From Candidatus Amesbacteria bacterium (GTDB lineage: Bacteria; Patescibacteriota; Microgenomatia; CAZETR01; Amesbacteraceae): 9,188 nucleotides of DNA. The stretch is taken from positions 1 through 9,188 of the forward strand of contig JAUXUE010000003.1 of NCBI GenBank assembly GCA_030681075.1, written 5' to 3'. Shown in pieces: positions 1-5,656 of this stretch; the first letter of the stretch is position 1, and every line of letters starts with the position of its first letter. The translations under genes were made by a program, and so were the position numbers. A model generated the notes under the pieces. It saw nothing but the letters and a program-made list of their open reading frames with translations. It ran no database searches and was not told where the DNA came from.

Positions 1-1
1 C

Positions 2-397
2 AGCATTATCAATCATTATTTTCCCAAATTTCCTATCAAATTAAAAATGCCGGATAGTAGTCACTCAAAGCTAGCAATATTTATCCAAAAAGCCACTATT
101 CCCTCAGCTATTATTCTAGGCATCTTAGTCGGACTTTATGAATTTCCTTGCACAGGAGGACCCTATCTGACCATACTTGGATTACTCCACAATCAAGCCA
201 CATTTTTCAATGGTTTTCTCTATCTGATTTACTACAATTTTATATTTGTATCACCCCTTTTGCTTATTCTATGGTTTGGAAGCCGTCAGGAGCTATTTGA
301 GAAGGTCCAATCATGGCGCAAAGACAAAATGGACAAATTGGGTATTATTGATGGCTTGATAATGGTTATCTTGGGTGTAATAATACTTCTGGTATGA
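2..397 (+). CDS. CcdA/DsbD-family membrane electron transporter, C-terminal part
   Basis: The reading frame is open to the window edge, so the 5' part of the gene lies outside; the ATG at 47 is probably internal. What is left is the second half of a CcdA/DsbD-type transmembrane domain. A helix ending in the motif EFPCTGGPY (Cys codon at 149-151) matches the conserved second redox cysteine of the family. Two more hydrophobic segments follow, around codons 220-290 and at the extreme C-terminus. Proteins of this family pass electrons from cytoplasmic thioredoxin across the membrane to extracytoplasmic thiol proteins. The stop overlaps the next start as ATGA (394-397), indicating an operon, and a thioredoxin-like protein two genes downstream is a plausible partner. 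The family call is firm; the specific partner is inferred. Confidence 0.85.
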   Translation, partial: SIINHYFPKFPIKLKMPDSSHSKLAIFIQKATIPSAIILGILVGLYEFPCTGGPYLTILGLLHNQATFFNGFLYLIYYNFIFVSPLLLILWFGSRQELFEKVQSWRKDKMDKLGIIDGLIMVILGVIILLV

Positions 398-852
398 TCA
401 GTCAAAATGATTTTCTAAAAAAGATTGAGGAGTTTAAAAATAAGAAAGGGGCAGACCTAAGTACTGACGAAGATCTAAGTCTGGCTGTCATGAATCTGAT
501 TTCTCTGGAAGAGCATTTTTTCTTCACTTCCCAAAAGACCAAAAACGATAGCTATTTGGAGATGATGAATCAGGTTCGCGAAATGAGAAAGGATCTGCTC
601 GCCAAGCTCATGCCCAAAAACGAAGGTGAGACTTGGTGTATTTCCAAGCATTTGCTTGCAGCAACAATGAGACTTCTCGAAGTTGGAACTAAAACCAAAG
701 ACAAAAAATATTTTGCTCAAGCTTATCAAGTATATTCATTATTTTGGGGAATCAAATTTGGATTAGTTGAGGCAAAAAATGTCACAAAGATTGACAAACC
801 CTGGACTATGGAAGATTTAGTTACCAAAATGGTTGATTGCTGCCGTGAATAG
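394..852 (+). CDS. Uncharacterised soluble protein in redox operon
   Basis: I do not recognise this 152-residue protein. It has no signal peptide or membrane segment and looks mainly alpha-helical, with charged N-terminal helices, a WCISKHLLAATMRLL helix in the middle and a Cys-Cys pair near the C-terminus (DCCRE). Its start overlaps the stop of the CcdA-like gene as ATGA, and its last 20 nt overlap the thioredoxin-like gene, so the three are almost certainly co-transcribed. Position alone suggests a cytoplasmic accessory role in thiol redox or membrane protein maturation; nothing in the sequence proves this. No Shine-Dalgarno precedes the start, consistent with translational coupling. Confidence 0.75.
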   Translation: MISQNDFLKKIEEFKNKKGADLSTDEDLSLAVMNLISLEEHFFFTSQKTKNDSYLEMMNQVREMRKDLLAKLMPKNEGETWCISKHLLAATMRLLEVGTKTKDKKYFAQAYQVYSLFWGIKFGLVEAKNVTKIDKPWTMEDLVTKMVDCCRE

Positions 853-1204
853 TAAAATAATCATTATCTCTCTATCACTTGTCACCCTGTTACTTGTAGC
901 TGGTATATTTTTGGTTAGCAAGCCTCCTAAAATCAACCCTGCGTTGGACGCATTTGCCAAATGTCTATCTGAAAAGAAATTTACGATGTATGGGGCTTAT
1001 TGGTGTCCTCATTGTCAGGCGCAGAAAAAGCTTTTTGGTGACTCATTTCAGTATGTCCCAAATGTCGAATGTACCCAACAGGTTGATCTATGTCTTGAGA
1101 AAAAGATCGAAGGTTATCCGACTTGGATTGCCTCAGATGGTGCCCGCTTCTCAGGCCAGCTCACTCTAGAAAAAATCTCTGAAATCACCCAGTGTAAACT
1201 ATAA
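833..1204 (+). CDS. Membrane-anchored thioredoxin-like protein, CPHC active site
   Basis: The 123-residue protein has one N-terminal hydrophobic anchor (residues 9-29) and then a small thioredoxin-fold domain facing outward. The active site is W-C58-P-H-C61, and the expected cis-proline region is GYPTW (P96). Further cysteines at 44, 80 and 87 resemble the thioredoxin domain found fused to, or beside, vitamin K epoxide reductase homologues. It probably makes, breaks or isomerises disulfides in exported proteins, with electrons supplied through the CcdA-like protein at the start of the operon. There is no in-frame ATG: the start must be TTG at 833 or GTG at 845, both inside the end of the preceding gene, so translation is probably coupled. 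No VKOR gene is visible here. Confidence 0.85.
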   Translation: MIAAVNSKIIIISLSLVTLLLVAGIFLVSKPPKINPALDAFAKCLSEKKFTMYGAYWCPHCQAQKKLFGDSFQYVPNVECTQQVDLCLEKKIEGYPTWIASDGARFSGQLTLEKISEITQCKL

Positions 1205-1215
1205 TATTACAAGAT

Positions 1216-1243
1216 TTGACATCACTACAACTTATAGTATAAT
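1216..1243 (+). promoter_or_regulatory. Consensus sigma70-type promoter of the 1250 gene
   Basis: A perfect TTGACA (1216-1221) is separated by 16 bp from a perfect TATAAT (1238-1243). The ATG begins at 1250, 7 nt past the -10 box, where transcription would normally start. The mRNA should therefore be leaderless. Confidence 0.75.
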
Positions 1244-1249
1244 CATACA

Positions 1250-1537
1250 ATGAATCGTTTAGAGGCTAAAGAACTGATTGGGCTATATAGTGAAAAGAAT
1301 ACTTTTGCATTCACTATAGCCTCGTTTATAAGTGGAAAACCTGTCAGAATAAACAAAACTTCTAAATTATTTTTTAATGAAATCGATCAAAAGTTTTTTG
1401 TCGTTAAACCTAAGGATTTAAAGACTAAGTCTATAGAACTTTACTTTTCTAAAGGTGATTATCATAATTTTTGGTTAATCGCAGATACTATAAACTTTAT
1501 CTTAAGAAATAATCTTGTAGTAAAAACAAATCATTAA
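1250..1537 (+). CDS. Small uncharacterised protein, leaderless
   Basis: This 95-residue protein matches no family I recognise. It is basic, rich in Lys, Phe, Ile and Asn, and has no clear signal peptide or membrane helix; the middle (KLFFNEIDQKFFVVKPKD) looks like beta strands and the C-terminus like one helix. Codons are noticeably richer in A/T than in the neighbouring operon. That it is a real gene is supported mainly by the excellent promoter placed exactly for transcription to begin at its ATG. Its stop TAA shares the palindrome TTAA (1534-1537) with the stop of the convergent exonuclease gene. Confidence 0.6.
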   Translation: MNRLEAKELIGLYSEKNTFAFTIASFISGKPVRINKTSKLFFNEIDQKFFVVKPKDLKTKSIELYFSKGDYHNFWLIADTINFILRNNLVVKTNH

Positions 1538-2121
1538 AACAAGCTGGGTTGGGAGATGGACGTGGAGTTAATAGGATAAGAGAAATCGAGCGGGACTTCG
1601 CGAGGTGAATTCCAGCGGTCGATATATTTGACAGATTTGTGTTCTGAAATATAGTCATAGATGTCACGGGTAAGTTCCACATCCATTTCGCAGTATTTCT
1701 TCAAAAGCTCCAAGCTTTCTTTGTCTCCTCTGTGCCAATAGACAGTGGCATTTTCCCCAGTATCGTTTTTGGATCTATCAAGGCAACCCTTGGCAATAGA
1801 ATTCAAAGATGCCGCAAAGCCATCGTTAGATTTTTTGATTTCATCATAAATATCAAAATGATTAAGCTTTGGAAAATCCGGCGGTGCGAATGGGGCTAGA
1901 ACTGGAATATCAAATTTTAGCGTATTAAAGCCAATTATCCGATCAGCTTTTCGGAAATATTGCCACATCTGATCAAATTCATGATCGAAAAAAGAATACA
2001 TTTTATTTTCTGGCCGGACATACATACTGACAATTGAGACACCCAAATCTTCGAGCTTGGCAATACCTGTCTCGTCAAACCAATGTTTAGTTTCAATATC
2101 AAAAAAGACTTCGTACATCAT
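1534..2121 (-). CDS. DEDDy-type 3'-5' exonuclease, RNase H-like fold
   Basis: All three exonuclease motifs of the DEDDy branch of the DnaQ/RNase H-like superfamily are present. With the start at 2121 (195 residues) they are FFDIET (D8, E10), GFNTLKFDIP (N66, D71) and YCEMDVEL (Y143, D147). The protein is one short domain, so it resembles stand-alone YprB-like nucleases rather than the proofreading domain of a polymerase. It probably degrades DNA or RNA from 3' ends with two metal ions. The frame also opens at 2142, which would overlap the metallo-beta-lactamase gene by 44 nt. I prefer the tandem ATG codons at 2121/2118 because the first strand (MYEVFFDIE) begins there. Overlap with the upstream gene indicates one operon, pairing an endo/exonuclease with an exonuclease. 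The stop is shared with the convergent 1250 gene. Confidence 0.8.
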   Translation of the reverse strand: MMYEVFFDIETKHWFDETGIAKLEDLGVSIVSMYVRPENKMYSFFDHEFDQMWQYFRKADRIIGFNTLKFDIPVLAPFAPPDFPKLNHFDIYDEIKKSNDGFAASLNSIAKGCLDRSKNDTGENATVYWHRGDKESLELLKKYCEMDVELTRDIYDYISEHKSVKYIDRWNSPREVPLDFSYPINSTSISQPSLF

Positions 2122-3424
2122 GGAGCTTGGGTAAAACGGCATTTGTTACAAGTACGGCAAATTTTGATCTGGACTCATCTTCGGCATGTACCAAAAATAT
2201 TTGTTTGACATCCCGCATCGCATGTAACCAATGTAATAACTTTGGCTGATCAGCATGGGCGGAAAGTGATGAACACTTATTGATAGTGGCGTAAACTTCA
2301 TATTCCACTCGCTTTATTTTGATTACTTTGGGAGAGTTTAATAATCTCGAGCCTAGTGTATTATGGGCTTGAAAACCTACAAATAATAGCCTGGTGGTAG
2401 GATTGGATATATAGTTTTCCAGATGCCGGACAATTCTCCCGCCATTAAGCATACCTGATCCGGCGATTATTACCTTGGGACCGCTAGTTTCCCATATTTT
2501 ACGGCTATCATTGGCATGCTGGATCATGCGCAAGTTGGGAAAATCAAAAGGATCATCGTTTTCGGCATGAAGACTCAATTCCTGACTATAGAGATTGCGG
2601 TATTTCTTATAAATTTCAGTCGCTTTAATGGCCATCGGACTGTCCAAATATACAGGAGTATCATTCAGAATACTTTTATTACGCTTTAAATGATCAACGA
2701 GATGCAATAATTCCTGTGTTCTTTCAATCGAAAACGAAGGAATAAGTAAAGTTCCGCCTGAGTTTTCAACTTCATTTATTTCGTGTGTCAGAATTTTTTT
2801 GATATCCTGCGGGCTGTGAAGTCTGTCCCCGTAGGTGGCCTCCATAATGACACTGTCGGCCTGGTCTATCAATTCCGTGGGCTGAAGTAAGTCTTCGGGT
2901 GAATTACCCAAATCGCCGGAAAAAATAGCTGTCTTCCCATCAATTGTCATAACAATACTTGAAGACCCCATAATGTGTCCTGCGTCAATTAGTTTAATTT
3001 TGATATCTTTGACATTAAATTCCTGATGATAGGAAACGGCTTTCATTGACTGGACTGTATATTCGGCATCGGTTTCAGAATAGAGGGGTGTGCGTTCTCT
3101 ATTTTCCCTCGCAATCTTGGCGGTATCCAATAATACTAGATTAGCCAGGTCAATCGTGGGTTGAGTTGCATAGATATGTCCTTTGTAACCATTTTTTATC
3201 AATATGGGCAAGCGGCCACTATGATCTAGATGAGCATGTGTCAAGATCACTCCATCTAATTTTGCAATATCTAAATCCAATGGTTCATAGTTTAGTTTTA
3301 CCAGTTCATGGGATCCTTGAAACATTCCACAATCAATTAATATCTGTGTTCCTGCTTCAGAAGTAACAAGATAACACGATCCGGTGACCATTCCTGCAGC
3401 ACCCAAAAATTTAATCGTTGACAT
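2099..3424 (-). CDS. Beta-CASP metallo-beta-lactamase RNase (CPSF73/Ysh1-like, COG1236)
   Basis: The 441-residue protein carries the metallo-beta-lactamase zinc motif THAHLDH (H63, H65, D67, H68), then AGHIMGSSS, the metal-bridging Asp in FSGDLGN, and EATYGDRLH. The beta-CASP part follows, with SFSIERTQELL, GSGMLNGGRIVRHL and VGFQAHNTLGSRLL. The C-terminal LSAHAD and FLVHAE supply the last histidines. This is the full layout of the COG1236 RNA-specific exo/endonucleases related to CPSF73, slightly shorter than the usual roughly 450-470 residues. The expected role is RNA cleavage in the cytoplasm, in mRNA decay or end processing. The next gene in the operon is an overlapping exonuclease. The start at 3424 sits 9 nt after a TATAAT box, so the leader is only a few bases. 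Confidence 0.9.
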   Translation of the reverse strand: MSTIKFLGAAGMVTGSCYLVTSEAGTQILIDCGMFQGSHELVKLNYEPLDLDIAKLDGVILTHAHLDHSGRLPILIKNGYKGHIYATQPTIDLANLVLLDTAKIARENRERTPLYSETDAEYTVQSMKAVSYHQEFNVKDIKIKLIDAGHIMGSSSIVMTIDGKTAIFSGDLGNSPEDLLQPTELIDQADSVIMEATYGDRLHSPQDIKKILTHEINEVENSGGTLLIPSFSIERTQELLHLVDHLKRNKSILNDTPVYLDSPMAIKATEIYKKYRNLYSQELSLHAENDDPFDFPNLRMIQHANDSRKIWETSGPKVIIAGSGMLNGGRIVRHLENYISNPTTRLLFVGFQAHNTLGSRLLNSPKVIKIKRVEYEVYATINKCSSLSAHADQPKLLHWLHAMRDVKQIFLVHAEDESRSKFAVLVTNAVLPKLHDVRSLF

Positions 3425-3445
3425 TAGCTATAGATTATATATCAT
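3418..3445 (+). promoter_or_regulatory. Promoter of the zinc-ribbon gene
   Basis: TTGACA (3418-3423) is followed after 16 bp by TATCAT (3440-3445), and the ATG begins at 3452. This is the same geometry as the promoter of the 1250 gene and again predicts a leaderless mRNA. The -35 box lies within the first codons of the divergent nuclease gene. Confidence 0.6.
3434..3439 (-). promoter_or_regulatory. -10 box of the nuclease operon
   Basis: On the minus strand this is TATAAT, 9 nt before the ATG at 3424. No good -35 box is visible at 16-18 bp. The box lies inside the spacer of the opposite promoter (3418-3445), so the two probably exclude each other. Confidence 0.5.
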
Positions 3446-3451
3446 AGAGCC

Positions 3452-3979
3452 ATGAATGATTTATGTCCAAAATGCAAAGCACCATTATCAGATGTGAGCG
3501 AAACACCCACTGGAAAAAAACTCCAAAGATGCAGCAATGGTAAATGGAATGGAGAAACTCACAAAAATGAAGGCTGTGACTATGTAAAATGGATTACACC
3601 GGAACCACAAACACTAGATGAAAAGTGTCCCAAATGTGGCGCAGCATTGGTATTACAAGTTACGCGCTTTGGTAAAAAAATGAAAAAATGCAGTACCGGA
3701 GGCTGGGATGCTTCAGCCAAGAAAGCCACAGGCTGTGATTATATAGAGTGGATCAATGGTACATCAGAAGCTCTGGATGAAAAATGTCCAAAATGTAGCG
3801 AACCACTAGTCTTATTTACGACAGCAGCCGGCAAGAAAATGAAGAAATGTAGTACAGCTGGTTGGGATCGTGAAGCCAAGAAAGCCACAGGCTGTGACCA
3901 TGTCGAGTGGCTCAAAGCTACAAATTCCAAGCCAACCGGCGGTGAAGAATTCCTCCCCCCATTTCCAGAGGATAATTAA
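3452..3979 (+). CDS. Triple C4 zinc-ribbon protein
   Basis: The 175-residue protein is almost entirely three tandem zinc-binding units of about 53 residues. Each has the pattern CPKC, then GKK(L/M)..C, then GCD(Y/H)(V/I)(E/K)W. The cysteines are C5/C8/C27/C42, C59/C62/C80/C95 and C112/C115/C133/C148; units 2 and 3 have identical spacing. The layout recalls the C4 zinc fingers at the C-terminus of bacterial topoisomerase I, so nucleic-acid binding is likely, but there is no catalytic domain. A short acidic tail ends the protein. The many Lys residues around the cysteines fit a DNA or RNA ligand. It stands alone with its own promoter and terminator, so context gives no pathway. Confidence 0.8.
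   Translation: MNDLCPKCKAPLSDVSETPTGKKLQRCSNGKWNGETHKNEGCDYVKWITPEPQTLDEKCPKCGAALVLQVTRFGKKMKKCSTGGWDASAKKATGCDYIEWINGTSEALDEKCPKCSEPLVLFTTAAGKKMKKCSTAGWDREAKKATGCDHVEWLKATNSKPTGGEEFLPPFPEDN
3617..3934 (+). repeat. Two 159-bp tandem coding repeats
   Basis: Zinc-ribbon units 2 (3617-3775) and 3 (3776-3934) are in exact 159-bp register. Most of the unit has diverged, but a 24-bp stretch at 3715-3738 recurs without change at 3874-3897. Such a patch suggests recent local gene conversion or a constrained sequence. Unit 1 is more diverged. Confidence 0.7.
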
Positions 3980-4002
3980 AACCAGAAATACTATTGTTAA
4001 AA

Positions 4003-4030
4003 TATCCCACCTCTCGGGTGGGATTTCTTC
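4003..4030. terminator. Bidirectional rho-independent terminator
   Basis: An 8-bp stem (4004-4011 with 4017-4024, containing CCCACC/GGTGGG) closes a 5-nt loop. On the plus strand TTTCTTCTT follows, ending the zinc-ribbon gene 23 nt after its stop. On the minus strand ATATTTTAA follows, ending the tRNA-Lys transcript 12 nt after the tRNA. Confidence 0.75.
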
Positions 4031-4035
4031 TTATG

Positions 4036-4109
4036 TGGGCTCGGTGGGATTCGAACCCACGACCGTCATCTTAAGAGGATGCTGCTCTAACCAGCTGAGC
4101 TACGAACCC
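4036..4109 (-). tRNA. tRNA-Lys (anticodon CTT)
   Basis: The cloverleaf is complete. The acceptor GGGTTCG pairs with CGAGCCC, the D stem is GCTC/GAGC, and the anticodon loop is CTCTTAA with anticodon CTT. The T arm is GTGGG-TTCGAAT-CCCAC with a normal U55, and the discriminator base is A. The top pair of the anticodon stem (27-43) is a G-A mismatch. CCA is not encoded and must be added after transcription. It has its own promoter between it and tRNA-Arg. Confidence 0.95.
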
Positions 4110-4118
4110 AATATGCTA

Positions 4119-4127
4119 ATTATACCA
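4119..4127 (-). promoter_or_regulatory. Extended -10 promoter of tRNA-Lys
   Basis: On the minus strand this is TGGTATAAT, 9 nt before the tRNA. The same 9 bases precede the tRNA-like locus at 9056-9064. The -10 sits in the loop of a 5-bp inverted repeat, ATGCT/AGCAT (4113-4117 and 4127-4131). Confidence 0.6.
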
Positions 4128-4134
4128 GCATTTG

Positions 4135-4206
4135 TGCCCCCGGCAGGAATCGGACCTGCATTTTTTCCTTAGAAGGGAAATGCTCTATCCATTGAGCTAC
4201 GAGGGC
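4135..4206 (-). tRNA. tRNA-Arg (anticodon TCT)
   Basis: The acceptor GCCCTCG pairs with CGGGGGC, the D stem is GCTC/GAGC, and the anticodon stem TTTCC/GGAAA holds the loop CTTCTAA with anticodon TCT. The T arm is GCAGG-TCCGATT-CCTGC. The loop therefore has C at position 55, where nearly all elongator tRNAs have U (modified to pseudouridine by TruB). The discriminator is A, and CCA is not encoded. Confidence 0.93.
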
Positions 4207-4216
4207 TATATATCCT

Positions 4217-4222
4217 ATTTTA
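4217..4222 (-). promoter_or_regulatory. Probable -10 box of tRNA-Arg
   Basis: On the minus strand this is TAAAAT, 10 nt before the first base of the tRNA, the same distance as for tRNA-Gln. No clear -35 box is seen. Together with the box at 4234 it forms a divergent tRNA promoter region. Confidence 0.4.
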
Positions 4223-4233
4223 CACTAATCAGA

Positions 4234-4239
4234 TATAAT
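4234..4239 (+). promoter_or_regulatory. -10 box of tRNA-Gln
   Basis: TATAAT lies 10 nt upstream of the first base of the tRNA, predicting a 5' leader of only about 3-4 nt to be removed by RNase P. No clear -35 box is seen. Confidence 0.55.
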
Positions 4240-4249
4240 TAGGCTACAC

Positions 4250-4323
4250 TACGGGATCGTCTAATGGTAGGACAACGGGTTTTGGTCCCGTTTATCTAGG
4301 TCCGAATCCTAGTCCCGTAGCCA
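4250..4323 (+). tRNA. tRNA-Gln (anticodon TTG), CCA encoded
   Basis: The acceptor TACGGGA pairs with TCCCGTA; the weak U1-A72 pair is typical of tRNA-Gln. The D stem is GTCT/GGAC, and the anticodon stem ACGGG/CCCGT holds the loop TTTTGGT with anticodon TTG. The T arm is CTAGG-TCCGAAT-CCTAG, so position 55 is C rather than U, as in the neighbouring tRNA-Arg. The discriminator is G, and CCA is encoded at 4321-4323, unlike in the Lys and Arg genes. Confidence 0.95.
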
Positions 4324-4353
4324 CAATATATTGAGTCTTGTTATAGATAATTA

Positions 4354-4364
4354 AATAATATAGA
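4354..4364 (+). promoter_or_regulatory. Probable promoter of the coiled-coil/nuclease operon
   Basis: Two overlapping -10 candidates are visible: AATAAT (4354-4359), 17 bp after TTGAGT (4331-4336), and TATAGA (4359-4364), which is 9 nt before the ATG at 4374. Either gives a leader of only a few bases. Confidence 0.45.
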
Positions 4365-4373
4365 GTAATAGAC

Positions 4374-4760
4374 ATGGATACGGATACGCTATTAAATTTG
4401 ACCAATATGATCAATACGTCTTTGGGGACTATTGAGAAAGTAAAAGAGGAGAAGGCTAAGCTCTCTGAAATGCTTAAAAGCCTTCTGGACAATGATCCCA
4501 GCTACCTGGAAGCCTCAGAACAGGCCAAGACTGCTGGCAAGGCCAAAGGGCAAGCTCGAAAGCAAGTCATGCGAATGCCCCAAGCGTCTGATCTGGACTC
4601 CAAGGTCAAAGAACTGTCAAAGCACCTCAAAGATATTACTACTCAAATGTCTATGTATTTAGCTGATTATGCCAGACTCTCGGGTTTATCAACATTTGAA
4701 GATCCGAGTGGGGAAGTCAGAGAGATTGTCTATATGGCAAAACTCGTAAAGAAGAGTTGA
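4374..4760 (+). CDS. Uncharacterised helical (coiled-coil) protein
   Basis: I recognise no family for this 128-residue protein. Residues 1-40 and 75-100 look like long amphipathic helices (for example TIEKVKEEKAKLSEMLKSLL), separated by an Ala/Lys/Gln-rich stretch, so a helical hairpin or coiled coil is likely. It has no cysteines, signal peptide or membrane segment. The stop is one base before the ATG of the PD-(D/E)XK nuclease gene, so the two are co-transcribed and probably translated in concert. A structural or DNA-binding partner of the nuclease is the simplest guess, based on position only. Confidence 0.7.
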   Translation: MDTDTLLNLTNMINTSLGTIEKVKEEKAKLSEMLKSLLDNDPSYLEASEQAKTAGKAKGQARKQVMRMPQASDLDSKVKELSKHLKDITTQMSMYLADYARLSGLSTFEDPSGEVREIVYMAKLVKKS

Positions 4761-4761
4761 T

Positions 4762-5607
4762 ATGGCTTACAATCCAAACGCAGTTTTTATCTCACCCTCC
4801 ACTTTGTCCGATTTTGACAAGTGTCCCCAGCTCTATTATTACAAATCGGTTTACCGGGCACCATCTGGGCTAAAAGTTCAAATAATTAATCCTGCAATTG
4901 CTCTGGGTCAGATAGTTCATGAAACCATTGATCAAGTCATAAAGCTGCCTGCAGTCAGCCGGTCCAAAGATAAACTTCTAGACATATATGAATTCTTGTG
5001 GGCTAGTATTAGTGGAGAAAAGGGTGGGTTTACGACCGAGGAGTCTGAATCAAAAAAACGAGGATTGGATATGTTGAATAGATTCTGGGAGAATGGTCAC
5101 TTCAAAGAAGCAGAGATAGTCAAGCTACCTACTTTCCCCAAAGTAGATTTGGGAAACAATTTGATTTTGACCGGAAAATTGGATTGGATTGAGAAAGATG
5201 GCTATACCTATCATGTCATAGATTTTAAGACTGGAAAAAATGAAGAAAAAGCCGAGTCAATGCAACTTCCCATTTATGCAGTTCTGGCTTGTGGGATACT
5301 CAAGACCTTTGATATAAAGACTAGTTATTGGTATCTGGACCGTGAGGATAGTCTGACTTCTTTTCCTCTTCCTGATATCAATGAGACTACTAGATTGCTA
5401 GTTACAAAAGGTCAAGTTATTCAAGAGGCACGAAAAAATAACACTTTCAAATGCCAGTCAGGCAAAGACAATTGTTATCATTGCCGAGATATTCAAGCGG
5501 TAGCCAAGGGCTTTGGCAAGCTTGTGGCCGTCGACGCCACCAATTACAAACAAGAGATTTATATTTTACCCAAAGAAGATTCTCTCCGCGAAGAATTACC
5601 TTTTTAG
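4762..5607 (+). CDS. PD-(D/E)XK nuclease, RecB/AddB-like, probable Fe-S cluster
   Basis: The 281-residue protein has the features of the PF12705-type PD-(D/E)XK nuclease domain. These are an N-terminal SPSTLSDFDKCPQLYYY, LGQIVHE (H53), GKLDWIE (D141), VIDFKTGK (D154, K156) and MQLPIYA (Q168, Y172). A cysteine in the first motif (C21) and a C-terminal trio C231-X6-C238-X2-C241 match the idea of a 4Fe-4S staple as in AddB and Cas4, although AddB spaces its trio differently. It probably cuts or resects DNA in repair. It has no helicase domain and no cas genes nearby. It follows the coiled-coil gene directly; an AAGAAGAG stretch upstream could serve as a weak ribosome binding site. Its stop TAG lies inside the left copy of the 20-bp repeat. 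Confidence 0.85.
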   Translation: MAYNPNAVFISPSTLSDFDKCPQLYYYKSVYRAPSGLKVQIINPAIALGQIVHETIDQVIKLPAVSRSKDKLLDIYEFLWASISGEKGGFTTEESESKKRGLDMLNRFWENGHFKEAEIVKLPTFPKVDLGNNLILTGKLDWIEKDGYTYHVIDFKTGKNEEKAESMQLPIYAVLACGILKTFDIKTSYWYLDREDSLTSFPLPDINETTRLLVTKGQVIQEARKNNTFKCQSGKDNCYHCRDIQAVAKGFGKLVAVDATNYKQEIYILPKEDSLREELPF

Positions 5608-5624
5608 CCAACGATCTCATCCCG
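5605..5624. repeat. Left copy of the 20-bp direct repeat flanking the toxin-antitoxin pair
   Basis: This copy matches 6238-6257 at 16 of 20 bases. Read on the minus strand it encodes R-D-E-I-V-G and a stop (TAA at 5606-5604), the same C-terminus as the large membrane protein encoded at 6237-7691. All four differences (5610, 5616, 5619, 5622) fall in third codon positions and are synonymous. It looks like the leftover end of a diverged copy of that gene. It also contains the stop of the nuclease gene. Confidence 0.6.
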
Positions 5625-5639
5625 ATGATAGTAATCTGA

Positions 5640-5648
5640 TGATATACT
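5640..5648 (+). promoter_or_regulatory. Extended -10 promoter of the toxin-antitoxin pair
   Basis: TGATATACT combines the TGn extension with a 5/6 -10 box, 8 nt upstream of the ATG at 5657. It predicts a leaderless or nearly leaderless mRNA. No clear -35 box is seen, as is usual for extended -10 promoters. Confidence 0.55.
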
Positions 5649-5656
5649 AAGTCTAT

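Noticed and set aside
1193..1211. TGTAA/TTACA inverted repeat after the thioredoxin-like gene as a terminator
   Set aside because: The stem is five weak base pairs with no T run; it overlaps the next promoter region and is likely chance.
2099..3424. A beta-lactamase or ordinary metallo-hydrolase
   Set aside because: The beta-CASP region and C-terminal LSAHAD and HAE motifs mark the RNA-specific nuclease branch.
3870..4172. A 100-codon open frame running from the zinc-ribbon gene through the terminator and tRNA genes
   Set aside because: It crosses a clear terminator and two antisense tRNA genes, so it is a chance frame.
4324..4333. CAATATATTG palindrome after tRNA-Gln as a terminator
   Set aside because: The stem is too short and AT-only, with no loop and no T tract.
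4762..5607. Identification of the PD-(D/E)XK nuclease as Cas4
   Set aside because: There are no cas genes or CRISPR repeats in the window, and the cysteine spacing does not match Cas4 well enough.
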